DNA of 64,000 nucleotides from Thermococcus onnurineus NA1. Its GTDB lineage: Archaea > Methanobacteriota_B > Thermococci > Thermococcales > Thermococcaceae. The notes below the pieces were generated by a model. That model was not told where the DNA came from. It was given only the letters and a program-made list of their open reading frames with translations, and ran no database searches. Position numbers and translations under genes: made by a program. This document shows positions 29,315-38,967 of this stretch, in pieces. Within the stretch, counting starts at the first letter, position 1, and each line of letters begins with the position of its first letter. The stretch lies in assembly GCF_000018365.1 (NCBI RefSeq), contig NC_011529.1, positions 1,674,001 through 1,738,000 on the forward strand, written 5' to 3'.

Positions 29315-32300
29315 ATGAATAAATGCAAGAAAGCCCAAATTTTTGGCCTGGTGTTGGCATTTTTGATTCTGGCATCAGTAGTGCCAAGCTTTGCACCAGG
29401 CTTTATGACCCCCGTTAAGGCAGCGGGCTACATTACAGGAATTAGTGCGGATACGAACTATGGAGGCTGGGTATTATTCGCAGGTTTTGAATACTTTGTC
29501 AACATAACCATTAACGCAACCCAGCAGACATTTGCAAATGTGACATTGTATTACATATACCAGGATGGTCATAATGAAAGCGTTTACAGCAGAGTTAAGC
29601 CCATTTCAACAGGCTCCAACACGGTTCTCATAAACTCAACTGATCCCGGGGACATTGATCCATCTTACTCAAAAGTACCTCAGGATGTTGAAAGGGTCAC
29701 CCTTGTTGTTTATGAGTACGATATTGCCAACGGCAACATTCCTTATACTGGCACCATTTTTGAATTCAACGTTAGGTATCCATTTACAGTAGTCCTTCAG
29801 GACATACAGAGCAGTGTTCCGTACTACAATGGAACAGACTGGCTCAATGACAAGGCTCTTGAGTACATACCTTTCAATATGACAGTCAATGTTACCTACG
29901 ACCCACAGCTCGTTAATAGCTCTTTGATAACGGTTCCATCCAGCCAGATTGTCAACATAACTCTTCCGGACGATAGTGGTCCAAAGGTTCTGCAGATTAT
30001 CGTAAACATTACTGATAAGACTGATCCCACACTTATCCAGAATAACCATGGTAGTGCATTCGTTGAGCTTAGTGGTGGTGTGAACGCGTCTGATGTGGTG
30101 AAAGTAGCATCCACTGCAGGAGGATACACTTACGTTAACAACAGTGCTCTCACTATATATGACTGGGGTCTTGATTACACATACAAAGTCGTACCCTCTG
30201 CTACTGACGACCATACTCCGTACAAGTATGTGCCATTTGATCTGTATATGAATCTCACTGCTGTCTTTGCTTTTGGCATAGTGGGGGTTAACGACACTGC
30301 AAGTGTAGTAGTTACTAGTGACGTGGTAGGTGGTTCAAACACTACTACCATGATAAACGGTACTGCTGAGATTGTCATTAAAAACCTCATCGTAGATCCG
30401 GCCGATGTTACAATTACATTTGCCACACATTGGGAAGAACTCTATGGTGACTTCACAATAACTGGAGCTCCGTGGAACATTTATGTAAGTGACTATACCG
30501 TATATTATACCGGTGGGAGCCAGAATGACGATGTGTTCTATGTAAATGTGCCGGCTACTCTCAATGTTGAAGTCCAATACAATCTTACGGCTGTTATTAA
30601 CTCGACACCGGACTACAAGATACTTCTCAACGGTAATGAGATCGCTAATGGAACATTCGATGTCGTCAATAATTTTGGCTCATTTGAAGTTAACATAACC
30701 CCAAATGAGGTCGGTACGATTACGGTTGTCATAAATGACACTACATATCATGTTAGCACGACCATGGACATCCCTGTCAAAGCTTGGAACGTTACTAGCA
30801 ACTACACAGTTTTCAACTATGGCATCTACCCAGATAATGTCTTCTACGTCAGTATTCCAGCGGATCTTGACATCAGTGCCCAGTTTACTCCTCTGGGAAT
30901 TTTCCTGAACTCCAGCGTCGTTGTTGAGGTCTATGACATGAACAATAACCTTCTGAACACCACGGTACTACCAATAACTGACAACTTTGGAAGTGGAACT
31001 GTTCTTACCAATGTGGAATTCAATGAACCTGGCTATGTGCTCGTAAAGGTTTATAACGACACTTACATGGTCTGGACTAGCTATACTATCCCGATAAAGG
31101 ACTGGGGCATTTACGTTAGCACAACACCTGCGAATCTTACTGTTGGCCAGACCACAGATATCACCGTCGAGGTGGGAGAGAGTCTCCAGTTCCCAGGAAG
31201 CAGAAACGTTAATGTTACCCTTGAACTTCCTGATGGTTACACCGAGACTAAGACCCTCACGCTTGAAGGGCCCATTGCTGCCGGACAGGGCGGTTATTAT
31301 GGATTTGTGACCTTCGCAAACATAACCGCCAACAGTGTTGGCCTCGCCAAGATCATTGTCACCGACGTTCTTACTGGGAAGACCGTTACCCACTACATGC
31401 TCATCGAGCCCAGTTTTACCATAACCAACCGGTACATCGAGGTCACCGCCATGCCGGTCAGCAGTCCAGTTTACGCGTATTTACCGAATACCCTTAACAT
31501 CGAGCTCCAGTACAAGTCTAAAAGTGGGGACTACATATTCAATGAAGACATTAATACCGAGGCTAATGTCACCATAATTGACGCTGATGGAAATGTCTAC
31601 ACTATCAATTACGTGCCTGTTAAGAATGGATACGTTAAATTTAACTACAATATCCCAGTTAACGGCACTAATCCGATTTACATTGAGGCTGTTGACGCAT
31701 ACAATGCTAGTGTAGTTGGCGTTGCGATGGTTTCAGTGGAGACATGGAATGCTACCTTCGACTTCACTACCGACGGCGACGTCTACCAGTACGTTGACAA
31801 CACCCTTTACGTGACCGTTTACGTCAACGGCCCGAGCGTCCCGGTCGACGTTACCATTAACGGAGCTTCTGTTGGTTCCTACAGCAATGGTGATGTCATA
31901 ACTGTCGCCATAGTTGACCCGCAGGGAACCCTCACCTACAATGTCGAGGCTACCTATAATGGCCACGTCGTTGGTACAGGTAGCTACGTCATCGAGCCTA
32001 TCATCTGGAATGCCACCATAATCGTCGAGCCGGACATGCTCTACTGGGGAATCAGCGACGAGCTTCACGTCAGTGCTGAGCCCACTGGCAATGTCCCACT
32101 CATCGCGGACGATCTAAACGTTGACGTCAGCACTAACTACGGAAACGCCAGCGGTGCTGGTGCGATTACAATACTGCTGACCAACCCAACTGACAACGTC
32201 ACCGGAACCGTCTATGTCTACTACAATGGCCATCTAATAAACTCCACCGCAGTTAGCATACCTGTCGAGAGCTGGGACATCATTGTCCAATACACACCAA

Positions 32301-35128
32301 CAGAGTTCTACTATCTGCCACATGGGTATGCCAACCCGCCGCTCATGGGCAACGTGACCCTTAGCCTGCCATGGGATGTGGCCAGTGCTGCGAACGTGGG
32401 ATTTGAGGTTTCACTTCCGACGCTTGGAATTGGAGGGGGCTCTCAGGGATCCAACTACTTTGACATAGACTTCAGTTGGGCACCTGAGAAGTTCGTCTTC
32501 AACCAGAGCGGCGTCGTCCAGATGATCATGATGGTCTTCGACCCGGCCACCAACTTCACGTACTTCGCCCAGACGTACGACATCCCAATAGAGCTTGCTC
32601 TTGACGCCACTGTGTCCCCGCAGATAGCCTACGTTAACGTGCCATTTGACCTTATGGTGAACGTCACCTCCATCGCGGCTAGTCCGAACATCACAGTCAC
32701 CATTGACGGGACCAATTACACCGCAACTGCCTACCAGAATGGAGTCATTGTTATATCAGACGTTGTTCTTGAGCAGAACGGAATCTATACAGTCGTCATC
32801 CATGATAATGCCCTAAACGCCACAATAACTAGGGCACTTGAGGTTCGTGACTGGCATATTGAGGTAACCGCTACTCCGTCCAACATAACTGCCGGTAGTA
32901 TGTACAACGTGAACTTTACAATAGCATTTGTTGACGAGATGGGTGATATGGTCAACATCACCAGTATGGCCTGTCTTATGCTTGAGTTCAGCAATAACAG
33001 CATTATACCAAGTGGTTTCTACACTTGGATGATACCCATCACAGAGGGTCATGGAGCAATAGTTAATGCACCTATCTTTGCTCCAGTTGCTGGAACCTTC
33101 CAGATTATGGTGGCTAGTAAGTACGGAATGAAGAACGACACAGAGACTATAATGGTCAACGCGCCCAACCCCGCTGACTTGACCTACGTCTATGTTAACA
33201 TCAGAAAAGAAGGTTCCCTTGAGCCGCCCGGAGAGCCAGTTAGACTATACTGGGGAATCGAGATTGGCGGAGTCAAGAAGTACTTCCCGGTCTACAACCC
33301 GGTCTACAACGCCGACTACTCTGAAGGAATGTTCGAGCTGTATCCACAGCAGCCCTTCAACCTGTACGTCATAGCGGTTCCGTCCACCATTAACTATCCA
33401 ATCGTAGAGGAAGGGCAGAACTATACCTGGGAGAATGTCCTCCAGTACGTCAACGAAACTTGGTACGAGCTTAACAAGACCGTTACAGCCACTTCGATCG
33501 ACAATGGCTGGTCTATAATGGTCAACGTCTCCAAGTACAAGGTTAACCTCGTTAATATCACAAAAGACATTTACAACCTTCAGGTTACCAACGTTCCGGG
33601 ACTCATCCAGATAGTTCCAGGGTCTGCTTCGGTCCAAGGTAATGCTATATTTAGTGGAGTCACTATGGAAACATATCACTACGAGGACTTTATGAGAGAC
33701 CTCATGGCCGAGCCCGCTGAAGGCGCAACCATTATAACCATTGAACCCAATGAACTGGCCCTAGAGCTTCTTGACGATACTATGTTCAAACCAACTCAGG
33801 CCGGTGAGTACTTCACCTTTAAAGCGATGTTGAGCATTACCAACGCTGAGGAGCAGTTCGATGCTCAGTGGATGCCATTCGAGGACTGGATCAACAATAT
33901 AACTTTCCTCAATGACACTGAAAAGCAAGAGATAATTGCCGAAATATTGGCCAGTGTTGGCAACGTCTCAGAACTCAACGGTCCTGTCGCCAATGAGACA
34001 TTGGACTTCCACATAGACAATATGGCCATAGCTTACCTCGAGCCAACCAACGCTACCACTGACGAGACTGGAAGCGCCATCTTTAAGGTCTGTACGCAGG
34101 CCACTCCAGATATGACTCCGGAGGAGCTTATTACCCTCATGGGAGCAGTTGACGTCTGGGCTGCTTACGATGGGCTAGCCAGCAACGACATCGTTGTCGA
34201 GTTCGGTGGTACCAGTTCAATTTCAGGTGACATAACCGATGACAGTGGAAACCAGGTGCCAGGAGCCACCGTTATCTTGAAGATATGGAACGGCACTACT
34301 TGGGTCAACGCCACCGACTTCGAGGGCAACGTCCTCACCGCTGTCTCCGCCGAGGACGGACACTACGCCATAAGCAACGTCCCGGCCTCCGTTGACGGCA
34401 GCAAGTACATGATCGTCGCCACCAAGGGCAACCTCACCGGCTACGCTTACGTGACCGTCTACCCGTTCGCCACCTCAACCGCCGACGTCAAGCTCCGCGG
34501 AACCATCGAGACCAGCGGATTCGCGATGTATTCGGAGAGGATCGCCAACGCCGACACGGTCTACTTTATCTTCAACAACCTCGGAACGCCAGATGCATTC
34601 TCGACTTCCCAGTACATAGCCCGCACCGTCCCGATTGACGTCAGAACCAAGTCAGTGCTCGCTGACCAGTTCGACTTCGCCCAACTGACCGCCAACGACG
34701 TCCTCATCTCTGTTGGTGGACCTCTCGTCAACCCGGTCACCGCGGCCTACGAGGACATAGCCCCGGTCCACATGGTGGTGGACGGCATGATAACCATCGT
34801 CACCCCGCAGGGCAACTTCACTTGGCAGCCGCCTACTCCGTGGTGGAACGCCACCAAGGGCTACTTCATCATACAGCTCTTCGAGGACAACAGTGGAGCA
34901 CTTGTAGTCACCATCTACGGTACTGATGCCGACAGCACCGCGGCCGGAGCCTACTACTTCATAACCCAGGTCTCCCCGAACATCGACAGCTACAACGGCA
35001 TTCGTTACATCGTTGGACTGTGGGAGGACACCGAGCCCGGAGCTGACGTGCCGTTGCCGGGTGCTGACCTCGGAGACACTAGTGGATTCAGTGCCGGCGA
35101 CAGCATAACCATTGTGGCCGAGGGTTGA
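29315..35128 (+). CDS. Giant secreted multi-module surface protein (S-layer/adhesin type)
   Basis: 1937 residues. Signal peptide: MNKCKKAQ then a hydrophobic run to PVKAAG. The body is a string of about ten beta modules of ~90-130 residues whose junctions repeat a pattern ending in Trp, e.g. IPVKAWNV, IPIKDWGI, VSVETWNA, IPVESWDI, VRDWHIEV. N-x-S/T sequons are very dense, so it is a probable AglB substrate. Near residue 1640 comes a carboxypeptidase-regulatory-like module (SGDITDDSGNQVPGATVIL). The last ~170 residues (FNNLGTPDAFSTSQY to DTSGFSAGDSITIV) are shared with the protease at 11834 and the protein at 35932. No transmembrane helix ends the protein, so that C-terminal domain is the likely cell attachment or assembly part (inference). 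Confidence 0.9.
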   Translation: MNKCKKAQIFGLVLAFLILASVVPSFAPGFMTPVKAAGYITGISADTNYGGWVLFAGFEYFVNITINATQQTFANVTLYYIYQDGHNESVYSRVKPISTGSNTVLINSTDPGDIDPSYSKVPQDVERVTLVVYEYDIANGNIPYTGTIFEFNVRYPFTVVLQDIQSSVPYYNGTDWLNDKALEYIPFNMTVNVTYDPQLVNSSLITVPSSQIVNITLPDDSGPKVLQIIVNITDKTDPTLIQNNHGSAFVELSGGVNASDVVKVASTAGGYTYVNNSALTIYDWGLDYTYKVVPSATDDHTPYKYVPFDLYMNLTAVFAFGIVGVNDTASVVVTSDVVGGSNTTTMINGTAEIVIKNLIVDPADVTITFATHWEELYGDFTITGAPWNIYVSDYTVYYTGGSQNDDVFYVNVPATLNVEVQYNLTAVINSTPDYKILLNGNEIANGTFDVVNNFGSFEVNITPNEVGTITVVINDTTYHVSTTMDIPVKAWNVTSNYTVFNYGIYPDNVFYVSIPADLDISAQFTPLGIFLNSSVVVEVYDMNNNLLNTTVLPITDNFGSGTVLTNVEFNEPGYVLVKVYNDTYMVWTSYTIPIKDWGIYVSTTPANLTVGQTTDITVEVGESLQFPGSRNVNVTLELPDGYTETKTLTLEGPIAAGQGGYYGFVTFANITANSVGLAKIIVTDVLTGKTVTHYMLIEPSFTITNRYIEVTAMPVSSPVYAYLPNTLNIELQYKSKSGDYIFNEDINTEANVTIIDADGNVYTINYVPVKNGYVKFNYNIPVNGTNPIYIEAVDAYNASVVGVAMVSVETWNATFDFTTDGDVYQYVDNTLYVTVYVNGPSVPVDVTINGASVGSYSNGDVITVAIVDPQGTLTYNVEATYNGHVVGTGSYVIEPIIWNATIIVEPDMLYWGISDELHVSAEPTGNVPLIADDLNVDVSTNYGNASGAGAITILLTNPTDNVTGTVYVYYNGHLINSTAVSIPVESWDIIVQYTPTEFYYLPHGYANPPLMGNVTLSLPWDVASAANVGFEVSLPTLGIGGGSQGSNYFDIDFSWAPEKFVFNQSGVVQMIMMVFDPATNFTYFAQTYDIPIELALDATVSPQIAYVNVPFDLMVNVTSIAASPNITVTIDGTNYTATAYQNGVIVISDVVLEQNGIYTVVIHDNALNATITRALEVRDWHIEVTATPSNITAGSMYNVNFTIAFVDEMGDMVNITSMACLMLEFSNNSIIPSGFYTWMIPITEGHGAIVNAPIFAPVAGTFQIMVASKYGMKNDTETIMVNAPNPADLTYVYVNIRKEGSLEPPGEPVRLYWGIEIGGVKKYFPVYNPVYNADYSEGMFELYPQQPFNLYVIAVPSTINYPIVEEGQNYTWENVLQYVNETWYELNKTVTATSIDNGWSIMVNVSKYKVNLVNITKDIYNLQVTNVPGLIQIVPGSASVQGNAIFSGVTMETYHYEDFMRDLMAEPAEGATIITIEPNELALELLDDTMFKPTQAGEYFTFKAMLSITNAEEQFDAQWMPFEDWINNITFLNDTEKQEIIAEILASVGNVSELNGPVANETLDFHIDNMAIAYLEPTNATTDETGSAIFKVCTQATPDMTPEELITLMGAVDVWAAYDGLASNDIVVEFGGTSSISGDITDDSGNQVPGATVILKIWNGTTWVNATDFEGNVLTAVSAEDGHYAISNVPASVDGSKYMIVATKGNLTGYAYVTVYPFATSTADVKLRGTIETSGFAMYSERIANADTVYFIFNNLGTPDAFSTSQYIARTVPIDVRTKSVLADQFDFAQLTANDVLISVGGPLVNPVTAAYEDIAPVHMVVDGMITIVTPQGNFTWQPPTPWWNATKGYFIIQLFEDNSGALVVTIYGTDADSTAAGAYYFITQVSPNIDSYNGIRYIVGLWEDTEPGADVPLPGADLGDTSGFSAGDSITIVAEG

Positions 35129-35138
35129 TTTTCCAAGC

Positions 35139-35150
35139 TTTTTTTCTCTT
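35139..35150 (+). terminator. Oligo-T terminator after the giant surface protein gene
   Basis: A T7 run within CTTTTTTTCTCTT starts about 10 bases after the TGA stop, the usual form of archaeal intrinsic terminator. A new TATA-like AACTTTTTAATTC follows (35160-35172). Confidence 0.5.
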
Positions 35151-35206
35151 CATTTACCGAAACTTTTTAATTCTGCCATTTTCAAAAGAGTTGTCGGGGG
35201 ATTAGT

Positions 35207-35929
35207 GTGAAATGGGAGCATTATCTGCTAGCTATAATGGTAATTCTTGTCATTGGTAGCATTGTATTAATAAACTCCCAAAGGGCTCCTGGGTTCTCAA
35301 AAGTTTATTTTGATAGCACTACTGTACCGGCATATTTGACTCCTAATACCACATATAGCATAGTTTTCATTATCGAATCTCATGAGAAGGGCCCCGAGGA
35401 ATATTCCTTCAAGGTTTACCTAAATGATATGGTGATTAAGGACGGTAATATTTCACTCAACCCCGGTAGCATGGCTCAGGTATCCTTCGAATTCTTTATC
35501 GAGAATGTAACTTACCGAAGGGTTGTGTTGTGGGAACAAACTACGACTTACAATCTAAGTGGAATATATGATATCACAGGTAATTATATGAGATGGGGAG
35601 GTATCCTGATTGTTAATGATTCATATGGATCGCGGCTGCTTGAGCACTTACCCCCCTCGTACGCTGGGCCGAGCAATTTGAGCTTTCTCATGAATACCTC
35701 TAAAAATGTCACTGTCACTAAGATAGTTGAGAACAGGAGTAACACCAGCACGGTTGTGAAGGAATACCGGCTGATGTTGCTTAAACTGGGAGAGGACAGG
35801 TACAGAGTCATCGTCAAGGAATCCAAAATAATGTACCTGCCCGAATCGCTCACGATAAGAGTGGTAGTTGAAACAAGTAATGGGAAAGTGTATCAGATAT
35901 TCAAACGTCTTCCCCTCGCGGAGGGTTAG
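35207..35929 (+). CDS. Membrane-anchored extracytoplasmic protein, 240 aa
   Basis: One N-terminal membrane anchor (YLLAIMVILVIGSIVLI) and a beta-rich outer domain with many sequons. The segment NTTYSIVFIIESHEKGPEEY then SFKVYLND recalls the outer domain of DUF1616 proteins (one lies at 38968), but I cannot assign a family. GTG start at 35207 after GGGGGATTAGT. It ends 2 nt before the next gene, so the pair is co-transcribed; it may be an accessory of the polytopic protein. Confidence 0.8.
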   Translation: MKWEHYLLAIMVILVIGSIVLINSQRAPGFSKVYFDSTTVPAYLTPNTTYSIVFIIESHEKGPEEYSFKVYLNDMVIKDGNISLNPGSMAQVSFEFFIENVTYRRVVLWEQTTTYNLSGIYDITGNYMRWGGILIVNDSYGSRLLEHLPPSYAGPSNLSFLMNTSKNVTVTKIVENRSNTSTVVKEYRLMLLKLGEDRYRVIVKESKIMYLPESLTIRVVVETSNGKVYQIFKRLPLAEG

Positions 35930-35931
35930 AG

Positions 35932-38184
35932 GTGCAGACGCAGGTGGCGGTTTTAACTCTTTTGCTGGTTATCTCCACAATAAGCGCATACTTAATCATG
36001 GATGGGAAAGCTAATTTCCGGCTCAAACTTCTGGCGATAATCTTGTTCTCTGGTGTAGTTATTTTCTACATAAGAATCGGCTTTGGGAGGTATTTCACGA
36101 CCATAGATGAATCCTACTATGTGTCCCTCCTAGGAGATTCTCTATGGTATAAGACCTCGATAGTTTCTGGCTATATAACCCCATTTTCCCTTCATCTTGT
36201 TTATTCTTTTTCTTCTGACGTGATTGGTATAGTAGTGAGATACTCCATTGTAGTAGCTGTTCTGTATATACTTATCCTGTTTTTTGCTTACCAAAGGAAT
36301 GGTGTGTCCAAAAACCATGCCCTGTTGGCGATTCTACTGCTCTTCATAACTCCATTATATTGGTGGTCGGTCATTCAAATAAGGCCCCAGCAGATTGGAG
36401 TGCTGGTTGGACTTATCCTTGCAGTTCTTATCGTGACAGGACGCCCCACGTTTAGGTTTTTCGTTGGGGTTTTGATACTGTACGTAGCGCTTATTTTTGC
36501 TCACGTTCTGTCTTTTATTCTGTATTCTGCTGTTTTTGTTATGTACCTTGCCTTGTTAATACTATGGGAGAATAAACCCCGGGAAAACGCGAAAAAGTAC
36601 CTTACTGTTGCAGTTTCAATAATTGTTTCGTGGATTGTGTTTGTGACGTTTCCATACTCTTCAAATCTCTTTAAGAACATGACATGGATTGCAAATAATG
36701 TATTAAATCTTCAAATGTCGGTACAGACATTCTATGTTGCCTCGACTTTTGTTATGGGGATGTTTCTTGCCATTGTGTATCTCATGGCGAAATATTTTAG
36801 CAGTCATAATCCGATTAACTTGGATTCCCTTAAGGTGCCCCTACTCAAACTTGTTGATGCAGAGGTGAATGTTTTTCGGAGATATCTGCTCTGGATAGTG
36901 GTTGGGGTGGCGGTTCTTGTTGTCTTTTACGTTCAGTTTGAACTAGGTGCTCAGATATACACTCGGGTTTACAATAATTCAACCGCAGCCGTAGTGTTCT
37001 TCCAGATGGGGAACCTGTTTTTTGCACTGTTCTTTTTGAGAGGATTCTTCATGAAGATAAGAGAAAACACAATGACGGACTTTGACATCCTGTCCGTGCT
37101 GTGGATCCCAATAGGAGTAGCTCTCCTCATTATTTCGTTTTTCATGCCAAAAGGAAGCAGCATATGGGGGTTTCATAATTGGCTGGTACGAACACTCCAG
37201 TATTTTGTTGTATTTGCGTCTCCAATTGTGGCATATTCGATTATGGGGGATATAACTCCCAAAAATTCTGTCAGAATGAGATCTGTGCTGTCTCTCCTCC
37301 TTGGAATCCTGATCATAATTAGTGTGTTGAACACCATTAGGATCCCGGGCATATACAATTATGATACCATCTGGACTCCGGAACTGGTTAACGTCTGCCA
37401 AGAATCTCCGGTATCTGCTATTTACACGCCCCGGGTGGAGAGGTCGGTATACTACACGTTTGCCATGAACAACTTGCTCAAGGTTTGTGGAGGATATCTA
37501 AAAGACCCGAACATTAAATCACCAACGTACCTTATACTTTCTTCGGATCAGCTCTACGTATACATTCCGGATTACCGGCCCATTGGGTTAGGAGCCTTTG
37601 AGAACAGTCTACAGGATGTCGGGGGGATTGCTTGGATAATCGCAGGAGGAAACAGAGATGAGGTAGGGGAATACGCCCTATCATTACTCGGAAATGCTGT
37701 ACCGGTACCGGTTGAAAAGGACGGTGATTCATGCCCTCTGAGCCCAGACCGGATAGGATATCCCACTGTACTCGTTGGAGGAAAAGCCGTTAACCCCTGC
37801 ACGTTGCGCTTGGTGGAGGAGCACGTTGTCCCTGTGTATTTGGATTCTTATTCCGTGAGAACACCCACTGGAATGTACTCAGTCTCACATGCTGATGCTT
37901 GGTGGAATGTGGAAGATGGGCTGTTCGTCATACAAGCTGTCGAATATTACAACACTCCGGTTTTAATAATCGAAGGTACGAATGTCGATGCCACCCTTGC
38001 TGCTGTGTACTACTTCGTTGAAGAGGTGTATCCGAATCTGTTTCTCAAATACCAGAACACCAAATACATTGTGGGGAAATGGGAAGAGGATGACGACACT
38101 GTAATTGACGTTGCGAAATTGACTTCACAGGATACCAACGGATTTAGCCCTGGGGATAAAATCACGATTCTCGAAACGGGATAG
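35932..38184 (+). CDS. Polytopic GT-C-like membrane protein fused to an S-layer-type C-terminal domain
   Basis: 750 residues; about 12 hydrophobic helices fill the first ~480. The first outer loop contains FTTIDESYYVSLLG, an acidic motif like the D-E-x-Y-Y of GT39-class enzymes, and a later loop has WWSVIQIRPQQIG. After the helices comes an extracytoplasmic region. The final ~110 residues (from DAWWNVEDGLFVIQA through IEGTNVDATLAAVYYF to DTNGFSPGDKITILETG) align with the last part of the proteins at 11834 and 29315. GTG start at 35932 with GGAGGG upstream. It may be a glycosyltransferase or an export/assembly factor for proteins with the same domain (inference). Confidence 0.8.
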   Translation: MQTQVAVLTLLLVISTISAYLIMDGKANFRLKLLAIILFSGVVIFYIRIGFGRYFTTIDESYYVSLLGDSLWYKTSIVSGYITPFSLHLVYSFSSDVIGIVVRYSIVVAVLYILILFFAYQRNGVSKNHALLAILLLFITPLYWWSVIQIRPQQIGVLVGLILAVLIVTGRPTFRFFVGVLILYVALIFAHVLSFILYSAVFVMYLALLILWENKPRENAKKYLTVAVSIIVSWIVFVTFPYSSNLFKNMTWIANNVLNLQMSVQTFYVASTFVMGMFLAIVYLMAKYFSSHNPINLDSLKVPLLKLVDAEVNVFRRYLLWIVVGVAVLVVFYVQFELGAQIYTRVYNNSTAAVVFFQMGNLFFALFFLRGFFMKIRENTMTDFDILSVLWIPIGVALLIISFFMPKGSSIWGFHNWLVRTLQYFVVFASPIVAYSIMGDITPKNSVRMRSVLSLLLGILIIISVLNTIRIPGIYNYDTIWTPELVNVCQESPVSAIYTPRVERSVYYTFAMNNLLKVCGGYLKDPNIKSPTYLILSSDQLYVYIPDYRPIGLGAFENSLQDVGGIAWIIAGGNRDEVGEYALSLLGNAVPVPVEKDGDSCPLSPDRIGYPTVLVGGKAVNPCTLRLVEEHVVPVYLDSYSVRTPTGMYSVSHADAWWNVEDGLFVIQAVEYYNTPVLIIEGTNVDATLAAVYYFVEEVYPNLFLKYQNTKYIVGKWEEDDDTVIDVAKLTSQDTNGFSPGDKITILETG

Positions 38185-38286
38185 CCTTAACGGAGTGATT
38201 TAGATTTTAGCAGTTCTCTATTCCATATTTCTGGTTTGATTTTTGTTATACGGATAAATGTTGAAGGATGAGGAGAGTTTAAAAGC

Positions 38287-38883
38287 TCACTGCTCTGCGT
38301 TTATCTTCATGTCCACCTCCACCCTGTCGGTCTGGCACTCGTTGCCCGCTTCTGGTGAGAACCTTATCCTCATGACGATCTTTAGCACCTCACCCTCTCC
38401 CAGGGAGCCTTTGAAGAGCTCTATCTCCTTCCCGTCAAGTTCCCTCAGTGTTCTGCCCGCCACCTCCGTCAGGTCGGTGGTTGTGCCTCCGTGCTGTACC
38501 GAGAGGCCCGTTATCACGAGGTAGCCGCTCAGTTCGCCTCTCTCTGTGGTGTTGTCGACTTCCTTCTCGGCGGGGGAGAGGGCACCGTCCTCCAGGTCGT
38601 TAACGTAAATGGTCATAGTAATCCTCGAAACCTCGAGGTCCCCGCGGTTTTTCACGTAAAAGGTTACGGTTTTCTCGTCGCCAGGCATTAAATCCGAGAA
38701 GTCGAAGAGCTTGAGGCCGTTGTAGAACCTCTCTCCGTCTTTGCTTATTCCTATATCGAACTTTCCGGAGGAGATCTCGTTGTTCTCAGAGAGGGCTATG
38801 TCCGTGAATAGGGAGCTGGAGAGCCCCGCGAGCGCAACCAGCAGCAGAAGGGCCGCACTCAGCACAACTTCTCTACGTCTCAT
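38287..38883 (-). CDS. TasA/camelysin-like secreted protein
   Basis: 198 residues. N-terminal MRRREVVLSAALLLLVALAGLSSSLFTD is a signal peptide. The mature start SENNEISSGKFDIGISKDG, the FDFSDLMPGDEKTVTFYVKN motif and the later sequon-bearing beta strands are typical of the TasA/CalY (SipW-dependent, former peptidase M73) family, which form extracellular fibres in Bacilli and occur widely in archaea. ATG 38883 follows GGTGGTGG. It leads into a reverse-strand group with DUF1616 and MoxR/DUF58 genes. It may form surface fibres or pair with the membrane proteins next to it (inference). Confidence 0.82.
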   Translation of the reverse strand: MRRREVVLSAALLLLVALAGLSSSLFTDIALSENNEISSGKFDIGISKDGERFYNGLKLFDFSDLMPGDEKTVTFYVKNRGDLEVSRITMTIYVNDLEDGALSPAEKEVDNTTERGELSGYLVITGLSVQHGGTTTDLTEVAGRTLRELDGKEIELFKGSLGEGEVLKIVMRIRFSPEAGNECQTDRVEVDMKINAEQ

Positions 38884-38967
38884 TTCCACCACCAGCGATA
38901 GTATTCAACTAGTGATTACGTGGGATGGACTTATAAAATTTTCTCTCAAAATAGTAAGAAATAGGGC

